The notes: generated by a model from the sequence alone, not told the origin. A DNA stretch of 64,000 nt from Exiguobacterium sp. Leaf196 (GCF_001423965.1 NZ_LMPV01000001.1:1005908-1069907), one strand, 5' to 3'; shown: positions 1 to 11,053, numbered from the stretch's first letter. A program made the numbers and translations.

Positions 1-850
1 GCTTCCCTTGGACACTGATGTCAATGATGTATACCCAGTCAACGATAGGCAAAGATTGCTCTGTTTGATAGCCGTCAAGGAAAGCAGAAAATCGATCATG
101 ATCAAACGTGTCGTCTTTACGCTTTGACCAATAACAGGCGGTCTCAAATAAATCGACGGCACGATGAATCAACCCTGCAGACTCCCAGTCGATCAAGACC
201 GGATCATTTGTTGTCCAGAGAACATTTTTCGGATCAAGATCACGGTGGCTGACGATCCAGTCTGTAGATAGTTGAAGTTTTGCTTCCTGTGCCCATCGTT
301 CCAGTCGTTGTAGCTGTTCCTGCTCTTCGACTAGCAACTGTAGCCAGTCTGATTGCTGTCGCTTTCCTTCTTCTAGGTAATCGTTCCAATCGATTGGCAT
401 ACTGGAGGTATCCGGCTGTGAAAAACCAGTCGTCGCCACGGAAAGACCGTGTAACCTTCCTAGTTGAACTCCGATTTGTCGTGCATGTGCCGGTCGAAGT
501 CGAATTTGATCGGCTGATAACGTCTCGCCATCGACCCAATCAAACAAAAGGTAATCAGAACCATTAATCGTCTGTACCACTTGATCGTTGACGCGACGTG
601 CTGGTAATGCTGCTAAGTAAAGAGATGCTTGCATCGCAACGTCTTCTGACATTTTAAAGTTGTTTCGTGCTTCAGAGCGTCGCATGATTTCCGGATTCAA
701 TCGTTTTAAGACATAGAATCCTGTTGTTGTCTGTAGTCGCCACGACTCATGCAGAAGACCACCCGTCAATCGGACAGGTTCGCTGATCGTTTGCCCTAAC
801 GAAAAACGTTCACATATCAAATTTATGGCATGTTGCATCGTATTCTCCAT
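1..850 (-). CDS. APH-family phosphotransferase (C-terminus cut by window edge)
   Basis: The frame stays open from 850 to the window start, giving 283 residues without a stop, so the C-terminus lies outside. The protein kinase-like fold of aminoglycoside/choline/homoserine phosphotransferases is supported by the catalytic-loop motif SHRDLDPKNVLW near residue 203 and the metal-binding IDWESAG shortly after. An N-terminal stretch reading LTGGLLHESWRL fits the nucleotide-binding loop. I chose ATG at 850 because GGAG lies 8 bases upstream; an in-frame ATG at 838 has a poorer site. Known members phosphorylate small hydroxylated molecules or antibiotics. The substrate cannot be told from sequence, and resistance should not be assumed. 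Confidence 0.8.
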   Translation of the reverse strand, partial: MENTMQHAINLICERFSLGQTISEPVRLTGGLLHESWRLQTTTGFYVLKRLNPEIMRRSEARNNFKMSEDVAMQASLYLAALPARRVNDQVVQTINGSDYLLFDWVDGETLSADQIRLRPAHARQIGVQLGRLHGLSVATTGFSQPDTSSMPIDWNDYLEEGKRQQSDWLQLLVEEQEQLQRLERWAQEAKLQLSTDWIVSHRDLDPKNVLWTTNDPVLIDWESAGLIHRAVDLFETACYWSKRKDDTFDHDRFSAFLDGYQTEQSLPIVDWVYIIDISVQGK

Positions 851-927
851 TTCTATCACTCCAACTGATCCGCGAAATGCTACACTAGTTCTGCATGATT
901 TCATTGAACACGAAGGAAGGTTTTAGT

Positions 928-1329
928 ATGAAACAAATTCATCACATCTGTATTCAGACGACGGATTACGTCGCGTCTAAACAATTTTATGAACAGCTCG
1001 GCTTTTCGCTCGTTCAAGAAACACCCGATTTTCATGACCGCGACTTTAACAGCTGGTTACGACTCGGTGATTTCTATATCGAGTTACAGACACCCAAATC
1101 CGGTCAACCGTTCACCGATTACACGAAACAAGCAGCGGGTCCTGTTCATTTCGCCCTTTATGTTGACGACTTGCAAGAGGAAGTAACACGACTGGAACAA
1201 CTCGGGATGCCTTTTTTACCAAAACACGGTGGCAACATCTATTTCGTCGTCGATGGACATCTGAGTAAATTAAAAGCACCGGAAGGAACGATCATTGAAT
1301 TGCGCGATACGTTTGCGATTGAGAGCTAA
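928..1329 (+). CDS. VOC family (glyoxalase/dioxygenase fold) protein
   Basis: A 133-residue protein with the beta-alpha-beta-beta-beta pattern of the vicinal oxygen chelate superfamily: IHHICIQTTDYVASKQFYEQ at the start, GPVHFALYVDDL in the middle and PEGTIIELRD at the end. These carry the usual metal-ligand positions (His near the N-terminus and mid-protein, Glu near the C-terminus). An open frame begins at 895, but ATG 928 is preceded by GAAGGAAGG and begins directly at the fold, so I start there. It stands alone, divergent from the phosphotransferase gene. Members include glyoxalases, dioxygenases and antibiotic-binding proteins; the specific reaction is not determinable. Confidence 0.85.
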   Translation: MKQIHHICIQTTDYVASKQFYEQLGFSLVQETPDFHDRDFNSWLRLGDFYIELQTPKSGQPFTDYTKQAAGPVHFALYVDDLQEEVTRLEQLGMPFLPKHGGNIYFVVDGHLSKLKAPEGTIIELRDTFAIES

Positions 1330-1471
1330 ATCTTTATTATTCCTGCTTAGATTTTTTTATAACCATTTAAGAAGGGTTATCGCCTTAATTTATTTTATAG
1401 TTATAGTACCATGCTGTTCACTCTGTTCTAAGAATACTGCAAAAATCTTAATACAAAATACGAATAACACT

Positions 1472-1524
1472 AAAAAAAGCTAACGATTCGTAATCTAAGC
1501 ATTTCTAGATCCGCATCGTTAGCT
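1472..1524 (-). terminator. intrinsic terminator of the licT-bglPH operon
   Basis: Perfect 10-base arms (AGCTAACGAT at 1478-1487 and its complement at 1515-1524) enclose a 27-base loop. On the minus strand the stem runs into a T tract, just after the stop of the glucosidase gene. Confidence 0.8.
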
Positions 1525-1530
1525 ATACTT

Positions 1531-4835
<3,305 letters not shown>

Positions 4836-4861
4836 AAGACACCTCCATAGTTGATAGACAC

Positions 4862-4927
4862 AAAAAGAAACCTAGATGAGAACAAGTAACGTATTTCATG
4901 AAAATACGTCTTGTTTCACCTAGGTTT
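4862..4927 (-). terminator. attenuator terminator upstream of bglP
   Basis: The arms AAACCTAG (4868-4875) and CTAGGTTT (4920-4927) close a long hairpin containing a second stem (AACAAG and ACGTATTT with complements), followed on the minus strand by a T run (4862-4866). The last five bases of the RAT are part of the terminator arm, so forming the RAT hairpin excludes the terminator. Confidence 0.85.
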
Positions 4928-4951
4928 CGCCTGCTTGACCAGTAACAATCC
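4923..4951 (-). promoter_or_regulatory. RAT (LicT ribonucleic antiterminator) before bglP
   Basis: A 29-base element on the minus strand starts GGATTGTTACTGG, continues CAAGCAGGC and ends GAAACC, matching the BglG/SacY/LicT RAT consensus with its asymmetric internal loops. It overlaps the terminator at 4862-4927. It is base-for-base identical to the copy at 5926-5954. Confidence 0.9.
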
Positions 4952-5003
4952 CAGCAAATATATATATTTAATAAACAAATAATAACATTTTTACTTTTAT
5001 ATG

Positions 5004-5846
5004 TCAACCACTCTTTTTTTCTTTAATTAATCTTGTGATATGAACCGTTAGGTATAATTTTTCTTCATCCGTCAACCGATAATCATATTTTGTCTGAATA
5101 AAGGAAGAAATTTTTTCAGTACAAACATAGGACTTGGGATATTGCATTTTCACTAGATCAAAAAGCGCACTCTCATCTCCTTCATATTCGGTTCGCGTCA
5201 CGAGTCGTTGTGCAAAAAATTTGAGATGAGTAACAAAACGATGATAGGCGAGAGTATTCTCATCCCACTCCAGTGCAAAGTGGTATTTTACGAGATTCAA
5301 TACTTCTTGAATGACTTTTGTCATTGAAACGATATTCGGCATCTCTTCGTTTAATTCAGCATTCACGATATGAAGTGCAATATAGGCTGCTTCGTCTTCA
5401 GGTAATTTAATATTGAATTTTTCTTCAACCAATTTAAGTGCTTGCAAACCTACATTAAACTCATCTTGGTATAAACGCTTAATCTCCCAAAGCAATACAT
5501 TTTTGATTTCTAAACCTTTTTCATGACGTTCTAATGCAAAATGCAAATGGTCGGCAAGAGCGATGTAGACAAGTTCATTGAGTTTTTTTCCAAGCGTCAA
5601 TTTAGCAATCGTTACGATATCATCAGTCAAAACGATGATTTCTTCAGGAATTTCTTGAAGTAATAATTTAAATCGTTCATGATTACCTGCATCATCGAGA
5701 TAAAAGACTTTTTCTACATCTGAGGCTAATATCGTCTGTCCTGAATTCCGCTTAAATCCGATTCCCTTCCCCATGACGACTCGCTCACGCCCTACTTCGT
5801 CAAATACACTAATAACATTGTTGTTGAAAATTTGGTGAATGATCAT
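5004..5846 (-). CDS. licT: LicT/BglG-type transcriptional antiterminator
   Basis: A 280-residue RNA-binding antiterminator that stabilises RAT hairpins and lets transcription pass the overlapping terminators when beta-glucosides are present. Residues 1-55 form the CAT RNA-binding domain (MIIHQIFNNNVISVFDE, then GKGIGFKRNSG), followed by two PRD domains. The four PTS-phosphorylated histidines known from B. subtilis LicT fall at exactly the same numbers here: His100 and His159 in PRD1, His207 and His269 in PRD2. GGAGGT precedes ATG. It is the first gene of the operon and is itself preceded by a RAT/terminator, so it should autoregulate. PRD1 phosphorylation by the EIIB partner would inactivate it and PRD2 phosphorylation by HPr would activate it, by family knowledge. 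Confidence 0.94.
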   Translation of the reverse strand: MIIHQIFNNNVISVFDEVGRERVVMGKGIGFKRNSGQTILASDVEKVFYLDDAGNHERFKLLLQEIPEEIIVLTDDIVTIAKLTLGKKLNELVYIALADHLHFALERHEKGLEIKNVLLWEIKRLYQDEFNVGLQALKLVEEKFNIKLPEDEAAYIALHIVNAELNEEMPNIVSMTKVIQEVLNLVKYHFALEWDENTLAYHRFVTHLKFFAQRLVTRTEYEGDESALFDLVKMQYPKSYVCTEKISSFIQTKYDYRLTDEEKLYLTVHITRLIKEKKSG

Positions 5847-5869
5847 CGGTGACCTCCTTTCAAATCAGG

Positions 5870-5930
5870 AAAAATAGAAAAACCCAAATCAAACGTCACT
5901 CACGGTTCCAGTGATCGCTGATTTGGGTTT
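5870..5930 (-). terminator. attenuator terminator upstream of licT
   Basis: The arms AAACCCAAATC (from 5878) and GATTTGGGTTT (5920-5930) form a strong hairpin followed on the minus strand by T-rich sequence. The right arm overlaps the RAT at 5926-5954. Confidence 0.85.
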
Positions 5931-5954
5931 CGCCTGCTTGACCAGTAACAATCC
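5926..5954 (-). promoter_or_regulatory. RAT (LicT ribonucleic antiterminator) before licT
   Basis: The second copy of the 29-base LicT target, identical to that at 4923-4951 and overlapping the leader terminator of licT. It lies close to the predicted transcription start, as expected for an autoregulated antiterminator. Confidence 0.9.
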
Positions 5955-5968
5955 CTATTCCATTACAT

Positions 5969-5996
5969 TCTATACCATTGTTGATAACGGTTACAA
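5969..5996 (-). promoter_or_regulatory. licT operon promoter with overlapping CcpA cre site
   Basis: On the minus strand -35 TTGTAA (5996-5991) and -10 TATAGA (5974-5969) are 16 bases apart. TGTAACCGTTATCA (5995-5982) matches every position of the cre consensus TGWNANCGNTNWCA and overlaps the -35 box, implying carbon catabolite repression of the operon. Confidence 0.75.
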
Positions 5997-6022
5997 GTAT
6001 CATTTTATAAACATTCATTTCT

Positions 6023-6376
6023 TCACATCTTTCGATTCACGTACAGCAGTATAAGTGGAAAGAACAAGACTTGTCCTCCTAATGCTAGCAACAGAGCAAA
6101 TTGAATGTCTTGAAGGATTGATAAATTGACGAGAACTAAAATCAAAAAAAGATATCCGATACTTACGAGATAAGCGATATGTCCACTACGGATTTTAATC
6201 GTTCCTTGACGCTCATCATACGGTTCCGTTGGCGAGAATACCGTTCCTGTGATACGTGACGTGACACCTGCTAAAACGAGGATGATTCCGAGTGTTTTAG
6301 CCGCAGGATCCGTCATTGTTAAGTACAGACCTACTCCTATTAAAAAAATATCTAGTAACACATTGACTCGCATCAT
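6023..6376 (-). CDS. small membrane protein paired with an XRE regulator
   Basis: A 117-residue protein with about four hydrophobic segments (near residues 5-20, 27-42, 70-87 and 91-112) and a charged loop reading PYDERQGTIKIRSGH. It overlaps the preceding regulator gene by ATGA, so the two are translationally coupled. Two-gene units of a short XRE repressor and a small membrane protein of this kind are common in Bacilli, but the function is unknown. I see no catalytic motif. Confidence 0.75.
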   Translation of the reverse strand: MMRVNVLLDIFLIGVGLYLTMTDPAAKTLGIILVLAGVTSRITGTVFSPTEPYDERQGTIKIRSGHIAYLVSIGYLFLILVLVNLSILQDIQFALLLALGGQVLFFPLILLYVNRKM

Positions 6377-6588
6377 TCCGCTCCCTCCTCGTTCGTTCGA
6401 CTCGGTGTAAAAATATCTTCGATTCGCCGCTCAAACAAATCAGCCAGTGCAAAAGCGAGGTCAAGTGACGGATTATACCGCTCTTTTTCGATGGAAATGA
6501 CCGTCTGACGCGATACGTTCAATCGTTTTGCCAGTTCGCCTTGCGACCAACCTCGTTCCTCGCGCATCTTCTTGACATGATTTTTCAT
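6373..6588 (-). CDS. XRE-family helix-turn-helix regulator
   Basis: A 71-residue protein consisting almost wholly of a Cro/C1-type HTH: MREERGWSQGELAKRLNVSR, followed by QTVISIEKERYNPSL. It resembles YozG/YvaO-like minimal regulators. AGGTGG precedes ATG. It is the first gene of a coupled pair with the membrane protein at 6023-6376 and probably controls that pair; the target is inference. The region 6589-6651 holds its promoter. Confidence 0.88.
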   Translation of the reverse strand: MKNHVKKMREERGWSQGELAKRLNVSRQTVISIEKERYNPSLDLAFALADLFERRIEDIFTPSRTNEEGAE

Positions 6589-6651
6589 AGTTCCACCTCG
6601 CTTATTCCACTATATGTAAATAACGCATCACCTGTCAAGTTTCCTTTACAC

Positions 6652-7101
6652 CTACTTCAAACGCTCCCACATGATATACCGATCGTCGCTCCCAATCTGA
6701 ATCAATTCCGCTTTTTCAAGCACCCTGATCGATGCTTGATTCGTCAAATCCGTCTTTGCGAGTACAGCCTTCACTTCGGTTTGGTCGAACACCCAATCAA
6801 TCAAGGCTCGGACGGCTTCCGTCGCAAAACCTCGATTGAGAAACGCTGGTAACAAACCATAACCGATTTCGACTGCTTGTCGCGAGTCTGGTTTCCCTTT
6901 GAATCCAATATCTCCGACTACCTGCCCGTCTTTTGTCATGACGAGCCAACTTCCCCAGTACAGCATCAATGGATCTGACGCGAGTAACGTCAAGTGATGC
7001 TGTACTTCAGGTCCGTTCTCGTATTGCTGTTGTTGTAAACGCGTTACGTCTGTCGCTGTACATGGATGAATCGTCAATCGCTTTGTTTGAAGGGTTATCA
7101 T
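6652..7101 (-). CDS. GNAT acetyltransferase, RimJ/RimL-like
   Basis: A 149-residue GNAT-fold enzyme that would transfer acetyl from acetyl-CoA to an amine. It begins MITLQTKRLTIHPC, a typical RimJ/RimL start. The core has GDIGFKGKPDSRQAVEIGYG, then the acetyl-CoA binding turn LNRGFATEAVRALIDWVF, and it ends with the SIRVLEKAELIQIG helix-strand. The frame is open further upstream, but ATG 7101 has AAGGAGA at good spacing. It lies 16 bases after the DUF3147 gene and may be cotranscribed with it. The substrate is unknown. Confidence 0.87.
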   Translation of the reverse strand: MITLQTKRLTIHPCTATDVTRLQQQQYENGPEVQHHLTLLASDPLMLYWGSWLVMTKDGQVVGDIGFKGKPDSRQAVEIGYGLLPAFLNRGFATEAVRALIDWVFDQTEVKAVLAKTDLTNQASIRVLEKAELIQIGSDDRYIMWERLK

Positions 7102-7117
7102 TACTTTGTCTCCTTTT

Positions 7118-7462
7118 TTAGGTTTGCCACCACTGTTGTAGGTAACGTTGGATATACCAACAAGCAATAAAAAAGCTCGTTGCACCGAGTATACTGTAAA
7201 AAATAGGAATGCCTAAGCGGATCAATCCATATAAGACGGCAAGCAATAAGAACGTCGCTGGTAATCCGAGTAACACACTCTTTAAGAATGTACTCAGTTC
7301 TGCCCGTTCACTTCCCTGTTTAACGAGCCAGGCAAAGCTAATTAGACTGACGACGGGCAATGCAGACAACACACCACCCAGTGACGGTGAACGCCGGGCG
7401 ACTTCCGTGACGAGACCGATGACCAGTGCACTCGACAGCACCTTAACGAGAAAAGCAGTCAT
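7118..7462 (-). CDS. DUF3147-family membrane protein
   Basis: This 114-residue protein is nearly all membrane helices (about four) and begins MTAFLVKVLSSALVIGLVTE. The motif RRSPSLGGVLSALPVVSLIS and its length match DUF3147. ATG 7462 follows GGGAGGCGGCAG and overlaps the end of the MarR gene by 20 bases, so the genes are coupled. The family has no known biochemical role. Its position suggests control by the MarR regulator. Confidence 0.82.
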   Translation of the reverse strand: MTAFLVKVLSSALVIGLVTEVARRSPSLGGVLSALPVVSLISFAWLVKQGSERAELSTFLKSVLLGLPATFLLLAVLYGLIRLGIPIFYSILGATSFFIACWYIQRYLQQWWQT

Positions 7463-7847
7463 CTGCCGCCTCCCGCAACAATCGAAACGCCTGTTCAATC
7501 GCCTGTTGGTCTGTTTTTGACATCGTAGCAAGGACTTGATTTAACCGTTCAGGATCAAGTTCCGTATGACGACGAACGATTGTATCTCCTAAGTCTGTCA
7601 AACCAATCGTCACTTGGCGTTGGTCTTCTGGATTCCGTTTTTTTTCGATATAGCCTAATCTATCCAACTTTTTGACGTGCTCGGACGTCGTATTATGTGA
7701 GAGGCGAAATGCCTCGGCAATCTGCTTGATCGTCGGATTCACCGCAAATTGAATATATTGCAAAATACGCACACTTTGGTGAGACAGGTTTTCCTCGAAC
7801 CGTGGATGTAGTTGATAATAAATTTTTGCAAAATCAGCTGAAATCAT
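7443..7847 (-). CDS. MarR-family transcriptional regulator
   Basis: A 134-residue winged-helix regulator. The HTH is IKQIAEAFRLSHNTTSEHVK, followed by LDRLGYIEKKRNPEDQRQVT, the MarR wing with its DxR signature. GGGGGAG precedes ATG. It heads a probable operon with the DUF3147 membrane protein and the GNAT gene, and faces a lipoprotein gene across a strong palindrome (7877-7899) that is the likely operator. MarR proteins usually dissociate on binding phenolic or oxidising ligands; the ligand here is unknown. Confidence 0.9.
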   Translation of the reverse strand: MISADFAKIYYQLHPRFEENLSHQSVRILQYIQFAVNPTIKQIAEAFRLSHNTTSEHVKKLDRLGYIEKKRNPEDQRQVTIGLTDLGDTIVRRHTELDPERLNQVLATMSKTDQQAIEQAFRLLREAADDCFSR

Positions 7848-7876
7848 AATACTCCCCCTTATATCGTATAATCCGA

Positions 7877-7899
7877 ATATATCGTAAATTACGATATAT
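7877..7899. promoter_or_regulatory. probable MarR operator palindrome
   Basis: The arms ATATATCGTAA and TTACGATATAT form a 23-base palindrome symmetrical about its centre, between the divergent MarR and lipoprotein genes. A partial copy (TATATCGTATA) lies just to the left at 7860-7870. Confidence 0.7.
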
Positions 7900-7921
7900 A
7901 ACCAGAGAAAGAGGTATTTTC

Positions 7922-8278
7922 ATGAAAAAAGTGTTAGCTACTATCTTATTGATCATTCTTTTTCTCAGTGGATGCTTAGCGGAGACGACGATGACAACGA
8001 CGGACCTCATCGCGGCAGAAGCCATTGAACAAGATCAAGACGTCATCCGCTTGAACGATCGCGTGTATCGACTAGATCAGGTCGTAACCGTCTCCGATCT
8101 TTTCTTGACTCCTGGTCCACGTGTTCAAAAAATAGCACCCGAAAAGACGCTCGAGGACGGCATGGCAACTCATCTTATGAGCGGTACAGTCATCTATCAA
8201 GAAAAAGATGATACGATGTTTCTATATGTGCAGCGAAACAAGAAATGGTATCGCTATCAATCCATTCCTGAAGGATGA
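7922..8278 (+). CDS. small lipoprotein of unknown function
   Basis: A 118-residue protein starting MKKVLATILLIILF with lipobox LSGC at Cys18, so it should be secreted and lipid-anchored outside the membrane. The mature part (EDGMATHLMSGTVIYQEKDD) looks like a small beta-rich domain; I do not recognise a family with confidence. AAAGAGG precedes ATG. It is divergent from the MarR gene and shares its operator region, and the next gene follows after 12 bases, so they may form one unit. Confidence 0.75.
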   Translation: MKKVLATILLIILFLSGCLAETTMTTTDLIAAEAIEQDQDVIRLNDRVYRLDQVVTVSDLFLTPGPRVQKIAPEKTLEDGMATHLMSGTVIYQEKDDTMFLYVQRNKKWYRYQSIPEG

Positions 8279-8290
8279 GGAGGAAGACAG

Positions 8291-9058
8291 ATGCAGTATC
8301 CAACGACATTGGGCACGAAAAATGGCTACATCCACAATCCAACTTCCGCTGAAACGATTCCTGTCCGTTATCGTGCCGTGATTCAGGACGTCGTCGCCTA
8401 TGTACAAACCTTATCCGCGTTTCATGGCGTGTACTTGTATGGCAGCGTCGCCAAAGGAACGGCGCGTCCTTTTGAATCCGACCTCGATTTTACACTGATT
8501 TTGACAGAACCGTTGACGGAAGAAGAACACATGCAGTTAGATAAACAGACGGAACACTGGTTGACGGACTATCCCTTCGTCACCAAAATCGATTATGACA
8601 TCGGTCTGCTTGGCGACGTCATACGGGATGACGAAGCACTTCGCTGGGGCGTCTGGTTGAAATCCGTCAACTTGTTTTTGGCAGGCGAAAATCTCCAAAG
8701 TCGATTTCCATCCCTTCGTCCGACACGCGCTCTTGGCTTCGCATTAAACAGTGGGGTATGCGAGCAGTTGAAAACGGATTTATTTCTCTTAGAAACCGGT
8801 CAGGTCGCTCTGCTTCATTCCGATTCGATCGTGAAACGGATTATTCGGAGCACCTATCACCTTATTCTAGAAGACGATCAAAGCTTCGTGCATGACCTAG
8901 AGACACTCCGTCCGATCCTGCTTCATTATTTCCCTGACGAACCGCGCTTTTTGTCACTGTTCACCGCATACGATACACACCAAATCGTTTCGCTAGAGGA
9001 TGTCCACTACTTTGTGGATTGGTTCATGTCTCGAATGCCGGACGAGTCAATCCTTTAA
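8291..9058 (+). CDS. nucleotidyltransferase-domain protein
   Basis: A 255-residue protein with an N-terminal Pol-beta-like nucleotidyltransferase domain. The motif YLYGSVAKGTARPFESDLDF (residues 52-71) has the G-S loop and the Asp-x-Asp metal ligands, and a third acidic residue lies in KIDYDIG. The C-terminal half is helical, as in aminoglycoside adenylyltransferase-like proteins. GATGAGGAGG precedes ATG. The 3' end overlaps the convergent methyltransferase gene by 12 bases. Resistance enzymes are one branch of this family, but the substrate here is unknown. Confidence 0.82.
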   Translation: MQYPTTLGTKNGYIHNPTSAETIPVRYRAVIQDVVAYVQTLSAFHGVYLYGSVAKGTARPFESDLDFTLILTEPLTEEEHMQLDKQTEHWLTDYPFVTKIDYDIGLLGDVIRDDEALRWGVWLKSVNLFLAGENLQSRFPSLRPTRALGFALNSGVCEQLKTDLFLLETGQVALLHSDSIVKRIIRSTYHLILEDDQSFVHDLETLRPILLHYFPDEPRFLSLFTAYDTHQIVSLEDVHYFVDWFMSRMPDESIL

Positions 9059-9757
9059 TCGAAACAGACCAGTCCACAGTCCAGCATGACCAAATAATGC
9101 CTCTGGATTGTCGACGGGTTTCATTTCCGTTAGTTCGATGACGTCGAATGCATCAAATATGGCGAGTAATCGCTCTTTCGTATAGCCGAGTCCGCCTTGG
9201 AGACTGTTTTCTTGATAGACCTCCCAGTCCGTCAACGTCGCGCCGCCAAGCGGACCGCCCGCAACAAAACACGTCAATCCGAAATATCCTCCTGGGCGCA
9301 ACATCTCCTTCAGTCGCGTCACATAAGTCACACGTCGATGTGGCGCCATATGATGAAAACAGCCGGAATCGTAAATGAAATCATATGTATTCTGTTCGGT
9401 CGTCTCTAGAAAATCTTGCTTTCGAAACGCAACGTGCGCTCCAGTCTGTTGCGCTTGTTCTGTTGCCCAGTCTAACGCGTTTGCTGAAAGATCCAGTCCC
9501 GTCACCGAGAAACCGTGTGTTGCGAGATAAATCGCATTTCGCCCCGGTCCTGTTCCGAGATCTAATGCGTCACCAGGCGAGAGCCAGCCCTCTTCGATGT
9601 AGCGAACTAAGTTCTCGTCCGGAATGTTCTTAAAAAACGGGACCGGTTTCGTCCGATCTTCATAGAACTTGTCCCAAAACGGTTCTGGTTCACGCAATCG
9701 TGCGTCGAGCATCTTTAAAATATCCTCCATCGTATCAATCGTCTGTGTTTCTGTCAT
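9047..9757 (-). CDS. class I SAM-dependent methyltransferase
   Basis: A 236-residue Rossmann-fold methyltransferase. Motif I is DALDLGTGPGRNAIYLATHG (about residues 63-82), motif II is VTGLDLSANALDWA and motif IV is YDFIYDSGCFHHM. The C-terminal part has the LRPGGYFGLTCF strand. It resembles thiopurine/tellurite-resistance type and YodH-like small-molecule methyltransferases. GGGGGAACTGATCA precedes ATG. It is a single-gene unit, convergent with the nucleotidyltransferase. The substrate cannot be inferred. Confidence 0.87.
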   Translation of the reverse strand: MTETQTIDTMEDILKMLDARLREPEPFWDKFYEDRTKPVPFFKNIPDENLVRYIEEGWLSPGDALDLGTGPGRNAIYLATHGFSVTGLDLSANALDWATEQAQQTGAHVAFRKQDFLETTEQNTYDFIYDSGCFHHMAPHRRVTYVTRLKEMLRPGGYFGLTCFVAGGPLGGATLTDWEVYQENSLQGGLGYTKERLLAIFDAFDVIELTEMKPVDNPEALFGHAGLWTGLFRLKD

Positions 9758-9940
9758 TGATCAGTTCCCCCTCTTTTCTTCTATAATATTGTATTCGTGT
9801 TTCAGCTCTGATTTTCCTGTATTTCCTGGATAAAAATACGCTATTTTTCTTACCTTACGATATTGTTAGTATGTTCTCGCAATCGCTCATGCTACACTAG
9901 CCTGTAATTGAAACAACCATTCAAAAGGGAGATATCTTGC

Positions 9941-10576
9941 ATGCGTCAACATCCGACTTCCACTTCCACCTTAGCAACGGATGAGAAGATCATCCGCTTG
10001 ATTCAAGGTCTTCATCAAATGCACCATTCACCTATGAAAGCTACCCATTATCAAAAGTTAGCAGCTCAACTTCCTTACCCTTCGCTTGAAGAAATCAATG
10101 CCCGATTTGGTTCGTGGGCACACTTGTTAGAACGAGCTGGAATCGTCAAGACTTCCCATTTATCGACGAAAGAACGCATGACGTTGAACCGTCCCGCCGC
10201 GGTCAAGCGAACGAAGCGGTGGTCGATCGAAGAAAGCGTCGCTTTTTATGTCGCACAAAAAGGAACGAACATGACGATTCGCTCCTATACGGAATTGCGG
10301 GATCTACACCCAGAAATGCTGAGTGCGAATACGATCATTCGTCGTTTCGGCACCTGGAAAAATGCCTTGGCACACTTCGACCTCACCTCGAACGGCTTCT
10401 TCACCGATCAAGACTGCTTAGACGCTCTTCAACAAGCTGCTGCCACACATGGACCGCTTCTGACGAGTCAGCAATATGCCAAGTGGGCGCGTGCGCACCA
10501 AGCACCTTCACTGACATTGTTGATTGAACGCTTCTCCAGTTGGCGCGAAGCCTTACGACGGCTTGACAGCGAATAA
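9941..10576 (+). CDS. protein of homing-endonuclease-associated (HNH_repeat) modules
   Basis: A 211-residue protein made of three similar modules of about 55 residues. Each ends in a signature of the type RFGSWAHLLERAGI: RFGSWAHLLERAGI near residue 50, RFGTWKNALAHFDL near 133 and RFSSWREALRRLDS at the C-terminus. This matches the homing endonuclease associated repeat, a small HTH-like DNA-binding unit normally attached to HNH nucleases. No HNH or other nuclease motif is present, so it may be a stand-alone DNA-binding protein. ATG 9941 follows GGGAG; the frame is open a little further upstream. Basic residues cluster between modules (RPAAVKRTKRW). Confidence 0.75.
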   Translation: MRQHPTSTSTLATDEKIIRLIQGLHQMHHSPMKATHYQKLAAQLPYPSLEEINARFGSWAHLLERAGIVKTSHLSTKERMTLNRPAAVKRTKRWSIEESVAFYVAQKGTNMTIRSYTELRDLHPEMLSANTIIRRFGTWKNALAHFDLTSNGFFTDQDCLDALQQAAATHGPLLTSQQYAKWARAHQAPSLTLLIERFSSWREALRRLDSE

Positions 10577-10622
10577 AAAGGATCGTGCCCGCTGATTGAT
10601 TCGACGGGACACGATCCTTTTT
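10575..10622. terminator. bidirectional intrinsic terminator
   Basis: The 13-base arms AAAAAGGATCGTG (10575-10587) and their complement (10610-10622) give A and T tracts on both sides, serving the convergent repeat-protein and lipoprotein genes. Confidence 0.85.
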
Positions 10623-10624
10623 GA

Positions 10625-11038
10625 TTATTGTTTTGGTAATCGTAGCAATTCATGATCCGTTCCTTCAGCGCATTTACTTAACGTATAGATTGCCTCTTGC
10701 TTCACGATCGTTTTATCGAGTTGCTGACAGACTTCATTCTTTCGATCGTCGTCTGTTGAACCGAACTGATCACGTGATGCATCAGACGAATACTGATACG
10801 TCTTGCCGTCATACTCGACGTCATACACAATCGGATCTCCCTCGGTCGTGTAGGCTGTGATGCGAATCTGATCTGATTTTCCTTGCTTCGACTTATTCAA
10901 AAAAGACTCGAATCGGTCGCTGTTCTCAACACCTTTCTGGACGATGATGTCGCCGTTCTCCTTTGCCTCTTCCATCGTGTATTTTCCGCAACCTACTAAG
11001 AATAGGATACATAAAGCCAAACCGATCTTCCGCACCAA
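10625..11038 (-). CDS. DUF4362-type lipoprotein
   Basis: A 137-residue lipoprotein with signal MVRKIGLALCILFLVGCGK (lipobox LVGC, Cys17). The mature region NGDIIVQKGVENSDRFESFL, followed by ITAYTTEGDPIVYDVEYDGK, matches DUF4362, a Bacillales family of unknown function. The start appears to be TTG at 11038, 8 bases after AAGGAG; GTG at 11035 is possible. Two Cys in the C-terminal part (near residues 103 and 122) may pair outside the cell. It is convergent with the repeat protein and shares its terminator. Confidence 0.8.
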   Translation of the reverse strand: MVRKIGLALCILFLVGCGKYTMEEAKENGDIIVQKGVENSDRFESFLNKSKQGKSDQIRITAYTTEGDPIVYDVEYDGKTYQYSSDASRDQFGSTDDDRKNEVCQQLDKTIVKQEAIYTLSKCAEGTDHELLRLPKQ

Positions 11039-11053
11039 AACATCGACTCCTTC

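Noticed and set aside
1-850. Aminoglycoside resistance gene
   Set aside because: Only the general APH fold is supported; many members act on choline, homoserine or unknown metabolites.
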